From: Apodospora peruviana
Taxonomy: Eukaryota; Ascomycota; Sordariomycetes; Sordariales; Lasiosphaeriaceae
DNA: 64,000 nucleotides
Reading direction: 5' to 3'
Assembly (NCBI GenBank): GCA_033439685.1
Contig: JAUEDM010000001.1
Coordinates: 496,001-560,000, forward strand
Shown: piece by piece, positions 10,805 through 20,495 of the stretch
Layout of the letters: each line of letters opens with the position of its first letter
How positions within the stretch are numbered: position 1 is the stretch's first letter
Position numbers and translations under genes: made by a program
Notes under the pieces: model-generated
Database searches by the model: none
What the model saw: only the letters and a program-made list of their open reading frames with translations
What the model was told of the DNA's origin: nothing

Positions 10805-11892
10805 ATGGCGCAGATGCGAGTAGGACAGGGCAGCTACGGCATTGGTACTGGGCCAAACCCGTTCGGTGGCGCGGGCATGGGCGAGGACAAGCCCGAGACG
10901 AGTCCGCTCGACGCCATCCGGGAGCAAACGAGCAAGATCGAGGACTGGATGGACACGTTGAGTGAGCCTCTGAAGCCGTAAGTCACCAATCCGATGGGCC
11001 CGACGCTCTGTACTGACATGGCAAAGCTACCTCCCCGCCATCGGCCGCTTCCTCATCGTCGTCACCTTCCTCGAGGACGCGCTCAGAATAATAACACAAT
11101 GGAAGGACCAGCTCTTGTATCTCCACGATTACCGCCATAGTACGTTTACACCCCCCTTCTACCTCTCCCTCCTCCTGCTCAGCTAACCTTGTTTTCTGTA
11201 AAGTCCCCTCGGGAATCACCCACCTCTTCCTGATCCTCAACGTAATCGCAATGGTATCCTGCTCGACCCTCGTCGTGACCCGCAAATACTCCGAGTACGC
11301 CGTCTGCGGCCTGATCGGTGTGGTGATTACCCAAGCCCTCGGGTACGGCCTCATCTTCGACCTCAACTTTTTCCTCAGGAACCTGTCCGTCATGGGCGGT
11401 TTGTTGATGGTGCTTTCGGACTCGTGGGTGCGCAAGACCAAGGCCTTTGCCGGACTCCCACAGCTCGAGGAGAAGGACCGCAAGATGTACTTTCAACTGG
11501 CCGGCCGCGTGCTCTTGATCTTTCTGTTTGTCGGGTTCGTGTTTAGCGGCGAGTGGACCATTTGGCGCATCATTGTGTCTCTGATTGGTCTTGTTGCGTG
11601 CGTCATGGTTGTTGTCGGGTTCAAGGCCAAGTTCAGCGCCACGCTGCTGGTTGTGATTCTCAGCATCTTTAATATTCTGGTTAATAACTTCTGGACTGTA
11701 AGTTTAACGACGCTATACTGAGATGTATGGTTTTGCTAATCATTTGTGATTTAGCTACACGAGCACCATCCCCACAAGGACTTTGCCAAGTACGACTTCT
11801 TCCAGATCCTTTCCATCGTCGGCGGGCTCTTGCTGCTCGTCAACAGCGGCCCGGGCCAGTTCAGCATCGACGAGAAGAAGAAGGTCTATTAG
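10805..11892 (+). CDS. erv29: ERV29/SURF4-type ER cargo receptor
   Basis: Four exons (10805-10977, 11027-11139, 11204-11697, 11755-11892) encode 305 residues. SURF4 proteins are multi-pass receptors that pack soluble secretory cargo into COPII vesicles and cycle between ER and Golgi. The sequence shows a Gly-rich cytosolic N-terminus, the conserved segment FLRNLSVMGGLLMVLSDSW, six or seven hydrophobic segments, the conserved LHEHHPHKDFAKYDFFQ loop, and the C-terminal block LLLLVNSGPGQFSIDEKKK. The last four residues, KKVY, form a dilysine ER-retrieval signal. All three introns are short with standard GT-AG ends, and joining phases keep the family sequence unbroken. The ATG follows AATA and begins the only frame leading into the conserved region. 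It converges with the Zn2Cys6 gene to the right. Confidence 0.96.
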
Positions 11893-12968
11893 GAGGTGAA
11901 ACTATGATTGTAGGATTCGGGGCGGCCGGTGCGTTGGGATCAAGGTCATAGTTGTTACGGGATGAGGGCGGCCCAACCCAGCACACTTTCCTAGACCGAT
12001 CCGGGAGAAGGGGAGGAGGGAGAAGCAAGAAAGCGGAGTGAATGAGAGAAATGAAACTGAAATGAAAATTGCATCGCTTGGGGCTGAGTCAACTGACTGG
12101 CCGTGTCTGTTTGTGTCTTGTAAGGAATGATATTGGCGGGTGCAAGAGCTTTTCCGTGCTTGGTCTTTTATATATTATCATACTGAGTTATCTGGCGTAA
12201 AAATTACATCTGGTTCTTTCGATCATGGACTTGGGCTGATGATGATTTGTTGAGTTGAACCAGTCTGCTATTTCAGACACCTCGATATGAGAGTGAAGTT
12301 CGAAGATCGATGATAGCAATTCATACAAATCATATATCATACATATGCTTGATATTTAGTGTGACCACGCTATCATAAATACGAGCCAGTGAGTTGAGTT
12401 TTTCAAGCCCTCCATTTAGAAATCACGGACGATACCAACACTTTCGACCCGCTGACACTGAGTTCCTCCCCTACTTCCTCGTTACACCACCCGCAATGTT
12501 TTCTCGGGCGGGGTGTCCTTATTGAACACCCCTGGTGCTCTCTCTCCGCATCTGCGTCCTCTGCTTCGACCCCTAGCTATGCGTAGCTATGGTTGACCTT
12601 TAGCATGACTGTTGTAAGACCGGAAAGATGGGACGGGCATTTACAGCAGCGCGCTGACATATTTCGGCCTGAACCAGGGCAGTTTCGCGATGGGTGAGAT
12701 CGTGATCAGCGATGCTGGGGGTGCGCTGCTGGGCTCGACATAGGTCAGCTCCTCATTATTCGACGACTCGAGCTGTCCCGGCGAGTGGATTGTACCCTGT
12801 CAGGACTGCCATCTCTGTGGTGGCTTCACTCTGCTATACCGGGACTCGCGTCGTTTGGTTGGCTAACTCCTCGTGGTTCAGTGTACCGAGGCACCGCCTC
12901 CTTGGCCCAGAGGCCAGTTAGCCCTAAGCCACTGATTTGTGTCAATCATATCACATCCACGATCTGAG
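11893..12968. other. Convergent 3' spacer
   Basis: Shared 3' region of ERV29 (plus) and the Zn2Cys6 gene (minus). It must contain both polyadenylation regions. No gene or repeat was recognised. Confidence 0.5.
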
Positions 12969-14656
12969 CTAAGGTATAATCAAGTCGGCCATAGACTTCT
13001 TGGCAATATCAATAATCATCAAGCACCGCGGCCGTTCCTCCGACAGCGGAGCATACTGACAGCCACTCTTGCCGAAATTCGGATCGGTGATTTTCCCAGA
13101 CGCCACCAGCGCGTCGAGCTGCTCGTGGCGGCGTTTCGATCGCTCCTCCATCATGTTCATGATGTCCTTGAGGCCAGGTTGAGCAAACTGCCCGTAATCC
13201 GCTTCAGGGGTCTCCATCCCGGGAGGCAACCCGCTGCAGCCATAGACGTCAAACTTGAGCAGGGCGCGGGCGGTCAGACGCCACATTGAGGGCTCAAGCT
13301 CTTTGCCCTCGATCGTTTCTGCCGCGTTGCACCCAAATTCCTCTTCCGCGCAGGCGCCCCATATGCCTCCGTAGGCCTCGAGGTGGAAGGGGAGTCTTCG
13401 GAGTTCGGCCTCGGCTTTAGCGGCCTCGGCATCAACTAGCTCTAGGATCCGGACGTAGGCGTTGGAGAGCGAGGGAAGCAGGGCGCCGAGCATCATCATA
13501 CTCTGGAAGGACGCGATGGGTGGTTTGGTGTTGTGGGCATCTATGGGCGGATCGCCGCAGGCCGGGCACATGATGGTGTAGTAGGCTGTCTTGGCCGCGC
13601 TGCGCGTGACGCCTATGGCGGCAGTCAAATCAGTTGGGAGGCGTTGAAGTGAATCCAGGGCTAGGTACAGCTTGGCGAGACAGCCGCATGCTGCGGCAGG
13701 CTGTTCCTGAGGCGACTGGGAAGCGCACGCTTTAGAGTCAGAGTCGGGGGTGTCCGCGTCTGCACTCGATGAACCAGAGGAGCCAGGGGACAAGCTTGGA
13801 ACCTTCTCGGCCAACTCTATGGACATGGACATAATCTGGGCCAATTCCTCCGGGGAGACCTCCGGCGCGGATGGTGGTTGAACGGCGACTGGATCATAAC
13901 TGAAGTCGATTTGGTCGAGACCGCCACCGTGACCTCCCATATACCAGCCGCCCATGGCTTTGATGTCTCTTTTGTACTCGGCTGATAAGCCGCTGGTCAG
14001 TGGGTCGGGGCCAAAGGCAAACGGGGATGGGGTAACCACAGGTGCGTCCTTTGCGGGGTTAAGTTGAGGATCAAGAGATATTGTGAAATCGTCGGTTGCC
14101 AAGTCAAAGAAGTTGAGGTCTGGGTTGTCCATATCAAGGAAGGAGAGGTCAAGATCCATGCCGAGAGTGCTGTCCCAGGGTACTGAGAAGGTAAAGGGCT
14201 CCAGAGGTAGGTCCAGGCCGGACTGGAGTTGAAGATGGGGTTGGACTTCATGGAGGTGCCCATCTTGTTGCTGGTGGTCGACACTTTGCTGGGGCTGCTC
14301 GGGCAGCCGCTCATCCCGGGTCGGCGACTGTGACTGTGACTGGGACTGTGATTGCGACTGCGATTCCTCGACGTCGGCGCGCGGACGCTTTCGCGGCCTA
14401 CCCATCTGTTTCTGGGGCGAATAGTTACATCGGATGTTTTCCCGCTTGCAGCGCGCACACCCATCGGGCTCCTTGGAGCACGCAAGCTTCCTGGTCCCTG
14501 GGAGCACACGTTCAGGGTCAGACCTCACTTGCACCGATACTCAAGGTGGGTAGGATAATACACACGACACTCGTCACAGGCTCGGCGCTTTGGCTGTCCG
14601 GCAGCGGCAGCCGCAGCGGCAGCCGCATTGGAGTCCTGTGCTTTGGGCTCCATCAT
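12969..14656 (-). CDS. Zn2Cys6 (fungal binuclear cluster) transcription factor
   Basis: Two exons (14656-14566 and 14497-12969) encode 539 residues. The 68-nt intron splits the zinc cluster: exon 1 ends RRACDEC and exon 2 continues RTRKLACSKEPDGCARC. Joined, residues 27-54 give C-x2-C-x6-C-x6-C-x2-C-x6-C, the complete six-cysteine motif, which confirms the splice. Before it is a nine-alanine run; after it lie an AT-hook-like basic motif GRPRKRPR and an SQ dipeptide run. The middle is acidic and Ser/Pro-rich, and a Cys-containing helical C-terminal region follows (CGCLAKLYLALDSLQ, MCPACGD). This class binds CGG-type half sites as nuclear regulators. No adjacent biosynthetic cluster indicates its target. 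It is transcribed divergently from ERB1 across about 900 bp. Confidence 0.93.
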
Positions 14657-15558
14657 CAATTCGACACGGCCTCACGTGGTCAGTCGATTGAATGTATCGA
14701 GGTGCGACGGGTCAAGGTCAGGTTGGATCATGAAAAGTTATCGAATGTACGCATGAGAATCTACCTGATAACTCAGCAAGTGGAAGTGGGGTGGTGTGTA
14801 AATGGGAATGTACAGAATACGATTATGGAATCGTGCCGGATAAGGTACAGAGAGCCAACGGCGGGGAGGTGTCAGCGTGTCTGCCTGGGCTGCTGTGTCT
14901 CGCATTTCTACCCGAGTCTGGCTGACTAACATCACCTTTTCGATGCTGGGTCGCCTGCAGTCAGCCCTTCCCACCGATGATTCCTTCGTTCCTTCAGTTT
15001 TATATCCTGATATCAACCTGATCTGCGAATTACAATCACCACTCATCCACACTCGTCCACAACTCCGCTGTCATCACAGATGTCAGACCAATCGGGTTGG
15101 ATATCGAAAATCAAGTTTCGTACAAGTCCGATATGGATTTGTAGTTCAAAAATGTTGCCCTGCTCCTGAATGTTTATACAAGTTGCGTTGAATCTTCAGG
15201 CAGTAATGAGTACTCGGGAATAGGGGTTACTTTCTGAGAGTACAGAAGGATGATATCTTCCATGTACTTCACTTGAATGTAGTCGAGCTTGAGTTCAAGT
15301 TCAGCACAGCACTTCAGATGAATGGGTGGACCTGCCTGGGCCGATTTCAGACGACTACGCGCTAGCGCTCGTAGAAGTGGATCAATCTGCAGGCCGCTAT
15401 CCCAAACTAGGTAGTAAATATAGGCGGTGAACAGACCTCACCCGCCAAAAATCTTGAAAAGCGGCAGAATAAAAAAAAGTCCCACGCCCACCTGCACTTG
15501 CCAGGAAATTTTGGAGCTCGCGACTTTTAGCAGTACGGGAAACCAATCAACCACGACA
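14657..15558. promoter_or_regulatory. Divergent promoter region, Zn2Cys6 gene and ERB1
   Basis: A 902-bp spacer between two divergent start codons. It must hold both promoters; no specific binding site is clear to me. Confidence 0.5.
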
Positions 15559-18325
15559 ATGGGTTCCAAATCGATCGACAAGAAGCGGAAAGCGCCGCCG
15601 CAGGTGTCGGAGTCCGAGTCTGAGAACGAGCTTGCAGACGGCGCCTTCGACGGCGTTTTGTCCCAGAGCGACGACGAAGAATTCGAGCCCATCGACACCG
15701 AGGATGAAGAGGAGGACGAAGACGAGAGCGCCGCCGGCAGCGATGGCAGCGATGATGAGGATGACGATGCCCTTCTGAGCGACGATATTCCCTCCGACGT
15801 TGACGACGAAGATGCGATAGGCAAGCTCCTTACCCAGACCGAGGAGCTCGAGATCGAGGAGCCCGGCGTGGACCCCAAGAGGAAAACCGATGGCGACGAG
15901 GATAGGAACTACAGGATTGAGACGGATGCCAATGGCAACGAGCGATATGTCTATGAGTGTGACCACCTTTTGCCTCCCTTTGGCAGCTAGGAATTGTCGG
16001 TAGATGCCTGACATGAGAAAATCGAATAGGGAAATCGACCCCGTGTACGACTCTGACGACAGCGACGCCCAAGGCCCAGTCAACACGATAGGAGACATCC
16101 CGTTGAGCTTTTATGATAGGTTAGTACCACTGGTCTTCTTCAGGCTTTCACAGTCCACTGACTCTTGTCCACCTTCAGTTATCCCCATATCGGTTACGAC
16201 ATCAATGGCAAGAAGATCATGCGCCCGGCAACGGGCGACGCTCTTCAGAATCTCCTCGATAGCATTGAGTTACCGAAGGGATGGACTGGTCTTACGGACA
16301 TCAATACTGGTAACCCGCTCAACCTGAGCGAGGAGGAACTGGATCTCGTCCGTCGGGTGCAGATGGGCCTTAATACCGATGACCTGGTCGATCCATATCC
16401 CGATACCGTGGAATACTTTACTTCAATTGAGGAGAAAATGCGTAAGTTAGCATCAAATTGGGTGCACTGAGACAATAACTCACACCAAGCAGCGCTCAGC
16501 AGTGCCCCTGAGCCGAAGCGGCGCTTCTTGCCCTCCAAGAACGAAGCCAAGCAGGTTATGAAGTTGGTTCGTGCCATCCGGGAAGGTAGAATCCTTCCCT
16601 ATAAGCCCCCAGAGGAGCGTGAGAGAGAGGAAGAGGAGAAAGAAGAGGTTCACTTTGACCTGTGGCAAAATGAGGAGCCGCAGGAGGCCAACCCCATGCA
16701 CATCCCAGCGCCAAAGCTGCCTCCGCCGGGCTACGATCTGAGCTATAACCCACCAGAAGAATATCTACCGTACGTTGGGTCCCCGACGTAGGTATTCCGT
16801 TGTCTTGTTACTAATGTGTCCCTTTAGAACCAAGGAAGAGAGGGAAGCGTGGGAGAAGACCGACCCAGAGGAGCGGGAGAAGGAGTACCTGCCCCAAAAA
16901 TACAATGCCTTGAGAAAGGTACCAGGTTACGGGGTGTTGGTCAAGGAGAGGTTTGAGCGATGCATGGTAAGGGGATTGCATCCAACACCGTCAATCACTC
17001 ATCACTAACATTTGATATAGGACCTGTACCTTGCTCCCCGGATACGGAAAAACAGACTCAATATTGACCCGAACTCGCTTCTTCCGAAGCTGCCTTCACC
17101 ATCCGAGCTCAAGCCATTCCCTACGGTTACACAAACCATTTTCCGTGGCCATGAAGGCCGCGTAAGAAGTGTCGCTATTGACCCGGTAAGTTATCAGGAT
17201 TGTAAAACTTCAAGATGCGCATTGCTTAGATTTACACTGGCTAATACCCGATTAGAGTGGCACCACATTAGCAAGCGGAGGCGATGACGGAACCGTTCGC
17301 GTCTGGGAGCTATTAACAGGCCGGCAAGTTTGGTCCGTTAAGCTAAGTAGCGATGAGCCCGTCTACACTGTTCGGTGGAGACCCAACAAGGACTCATTTA
17401 TCCTGTCAGCTGCCGCGGGTGAGGACATATTCCTCATGATTCCCACCTGCGCCAGCGTCACCCCTGCCCTGGACCAAGCAAGCCGCGATATCCTCGCGGC
17501 AGGCTTTGGCTATGCCACTAACGGGCAGCAACATGGCGCCCAACCCGGTAAAGAGCCTCCAGCGAAGTGGGCCCGCCCCGGTACCAAATTGGAGGATGAG
17601 GGTGTCTTGATCCGGATAACGGTGAGATCATCCGTGAAGGTCATCAACTGGCACAGGCGGGGAGACCATTTCACGACGGTATCCCCGTCTGGACAACGGA
17701 GCTCCGTCGCCATCCATACACTGTCGAAGCACATGACGCAAATACCTTTCCGCAAACTGTCTGGTCTTGCGCAGACCGCCGCTTTCCACCCCCTGCGACC
17801 TCTCTTCTTCGTAGCTACGCAGCGGACCATCCGTTGCTACGATCTGCAGAAGCTGGAACTAGTCAAGGTCCTCCAGCCTGGTGCAAAATGGTATGTACTC
17901 TTTCCCTTTTTGATTCTGATAAGATTGACCGCTAACAGATTTGTAGGGTATCTTCGTTTGATATACACCCCGGCGGTGACAACTTGATCGCCGGTAGTTA
18001 CGACAAGCGTCTGCTGTGGCACGATCTGGATCTCTCGGCCAGACCGTACAAGACGATGCGCTTCCACGGCGAGGCCATTCGCACGGTCAAGTTCCACAGG
18101 GGCGGGCTGCCGCTGTTTGCGGACGCCAGTGACGACGGTACGCTGCAGATCTTCCACGGCAAGGTTCCGAGCGACCAGCTGGAGAACCCGACGATCGTGC
18201 CGGTCAAGATGCTCAAGGGGCACAAGGTTGTTAATAAGTTGGGCGTGCTTGATCTGGACTGGCATCCGAGGGAGCCGTGGTGTGTTAGTGCGGGTGCTGA
18301 TGGGACTGTGAGGTTGTGGATGTAG
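15559..18325 (+). CDS. erb1: Ribosome biogenesis protein ERB1 (BOP1 homologue)
   Basis: Eight exons (15559-15956, 16030-16119, 16179-16441, 16493-16769, 16828-16966, 17021-17185, 17256-17890, 17947-18325) encode 781 residues. ERB1 works with NOP7 and YTM1 in the PeBoW complex for 27S pre-rRNA processing and 60S assembly in the nucleolus. The N-terminus is a long acidic region (EEDEDE-type runs). The BOP1-NT block follows (IDPVYDSDDSD, YPHIGYDINGKKIMRP, LPSKNEAKQVMKLVRAIREG), then a C-terminal WD40 propeller (GHEGRVRSVAIDP, LASGGDDGTVRVWE, SAGADGTVRLWM at the end). For exon 4 I chose the CAG acceptor at 16492, because it gives the conserved MPLSSAPEPKRRF; an AAG acceptor 3 nt upstream would insert one residue. 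All intron phases agree with the family sequence. Confidence 0.96.
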
Positions 18326-18686
18326 GTGGAGGGAATAGATGGGGAGATGGGGAGAAGTGCAAGTGGGTTGGTATAGGACACATTGGTCATAGCATATTGG
18401 CGTCGTGTTTAGGTACATACGAAATATACTGCTCCTGTCGGATTGTATGTGCACAATTGGTTGGCTGCAGGTCGAAGGTAGATTGTTAATCAATTGCCTC
18501 AATGACTGTTTGCCAACTGCATGACAAAGGTTGGCAGTACAGCAAACAGAAGAGGATGGAAGAGGATGGAATGTTTCTACACACAAAGAAAGAAGTGTGA
18601 TCGAATAGTTGGACCACTACACATAAATATATGGTAGCCACCCAGATAGTTGTCCAGTAGTTAGTCTAGATCAGTGCAACCAGTCC

Positions 18687-18824
18687 ATCCCACAGTATCC
18701 GCATTCTTACAACATTCACGCATACTAGTCCGACCAGATAATTCAAAGTCGTACCTAGAAGCTGTTGAATTAGCTGGTCGGACTAGTATGCGTGAATGTT
18801 GTAAGAATACGGATACAGTGGGAT
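18687..18824. repeat. Near-perfect inverted repeat (foldback), 60-nt arms, 18-nt loop
   Basis: Arms 18687-18746 and 18765-18824 match at 57 of 60 positions by my count, starting ATCCCAC and ending AATTCAA before the loop. Weaker similarity (CAAC..CAG) continues outward for about 15 nt. It could be a foldback or MITE-type element, or the source of a hairpin RNA. No second copy occurs in the window. Confidence 0.85.
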
Positions 18825-18924
18825 TGTCTGTGTTGGCGTTGTGTGAAAATACAGACAAATATGTACTGCAGTACCTAGGTGCAAAGCCAACTGGGCCCAA
18901 TCTTTTAGAGGAGCAGTGTACATA

Positions 18925-19152
18925 CACTATTTTACGGTAAATACTAGGTAGCCATCGAGGACTTACAAGGGACCCAGTTCGTGACTTTTCAGGGCTCCTG
19001 GTAGCCATCCTGGAAATACTCATTTTATAGTGCAAATATTCCTTGTAACTACCGTCTCAGGCCCTACCAGTCGATCGCAAAAGATGTCACGGATAAGCAA
19101 TATACAGGGTTTTGTAAAGTACCCGATGGCTACTATTTACCATGGAATGATG
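18925..19152. mobile_element. MITE-like element with terminal inverted repeats, TA on both sides (copy B)
   Basis: The left end reads CACTATTTTACGGTAAATA and the reverse complement of the right end reads CATCATTCCATGGTAAATA; both continue to TAGCCATCG. TA dinucleotides flank at 18923-18924 and 19153-19154. The termini resemble those of the element at 25201-25399. It has no coding capacity. The TA duplication and non-coding body fit a Tc1/mariner-derived MITE. Confidence 0.55.
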
Positions 19153-19617
19153 TATAGCACTGTAGCTCACAACTGGTTTGCACTGATCTAACTACGAGGC
19201 GGTAGCCATGAATTTATATTCACGGCTGGCCAGCTGGCCTTCCATAAATTCTACATCTAGCTACCTAGTTTGCTGCATACAAATCCGACACATATTCTAC
19301 CTACCTAGCCTTGGTCGGTTTAATGTAAAGTCTTTTTTGAGAAATGGGTACGGGTCACATAGAAGAATACCTGCTTACTTGGACAGACGCATATTAAATC
19401 AACAATCAAGCGAGCAATCTGAAGTTCATCGGGACCTTCGTAATATCATGTACAACAAGAGAGAATACTTCGTACATAGCGCTCCCTGGTGATACCAACA
19501 AGCCAACGTACTTCAGGTTACTTACTACTCTTCATTTAAATCACTTGAACCACCACCGCTGTGGAGTGTGGTGGTCAATCATCATCCCCTTCGTGTATAA
19601 CGTTCAGTGTTACCAAA

Positions 19618-19820
19618 CACGAGCATCACACCACTGCATTACACAACCAAAGGTATACAATAATCCGATTAAGAACTGGCTATCTCCCTGTCTATCTGTC
19701 TGACCTACATGGTCTGGTATCACGAGCATCTCATCACGCACTGCATAACCAAAGGTATACAATAATCTTCGATTAAGAACTGGCTGTCTGTCTGTCTGCC
19801 TGACCTACATGGTCTGGTAT
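19618..19820. repeat. Tandem direct duplication, units of about 100-103 bp
   Basis: Unit 1 is 19618-19720 and unit 2 is 19721-19820. Both start CACGAGCATC, share AACCAAAGGTATACAATAATC and GATTAAGAACTGGCT, and end TGACCTACATGGTCTGGTAT. The units are strongly alike, so the duplication is fairly recent. Confidence 0.85.
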
Positions 19821-20495
19821 CATCCGACGACCTACTAGCCTGTGCTCAACAGACTGCCTGCTAGTCAACTAACTGACGTCGCGACCTCCCTGTGGGTGGT
19901 CAATAAGGTATATCCACCCAGTGCCCCCAATCTAGAAATCTAGGAATAATCCAATTCAACAAAAGGACGAGGCAAATCACTACTCACTCACTCCTAAAAT
20001 GCACAGCATAGCACAGGCCACTTTCGACCAAGTAGTCAACCCCCAATTTTGTCTCCTCGATCTCCGTAATCTCCTTGATTTTCAAGTAGTTAAACCCCTT
20101 GTTGGCTGTTGGCCATCAGAGCAAGTCAGGTTAGTAGTCGACGGATGCCGTCCAAAAAAATCTGCCCATCCCCTCGACAGATACCGAACATGGCAATTCC
20201 ACAGCCCATTCAAAACAGCAGCCCTACACGGGTGGCAACATTCCCACATGGACCTCGGCCAATGCCTACAATGCCCATCCACGCCCTCCGTCCTCACTTG
20301 GAAAGCCAGGCACGGTTGATGTTGTGGTTGTTCATCATTAGTAGTAACCCCCTCCTGTCCTTGCCCGTTGATAATAATACCCGAACAGTCTTTAATAAAC
20401 TGCTCCCAATGATGAGTCCACACCCCACCACCATTCTTGGTATCGTTATACTCGCTCTTGAAACCAACACAATCAACCGTTTCGCACGTCAAAAT

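Larger units (their letters stand above)
18326..20495. other. Repeat-rich convergent spacer
   Basis: It lies between the 3' ends of ERB1 and MED14. It contains a 60-bp foldback (18687-18824), a TA-flanked inverted-repeat element (18925-19152) and a tandem duplication (19618-19820). Open frames in it run through these repeats and are not genes. Confidence 0.7.

Noticed and set aside
12969..18325. Secondary-metabolite cluster around the Zn2Cys6 regulator
   Set aside because: The neighbours are ERV29, ERB1 and MED14; no synthase, tailoring enzyme or transporter is present.
18661..19035. 124-codon minus-strand frame with an apparent internal protein repeat
   Set aside because: The repeat (TVSVFLQHSRILVRP-like) comes from reading both arms of the foldback, so it is not a protein repeat.
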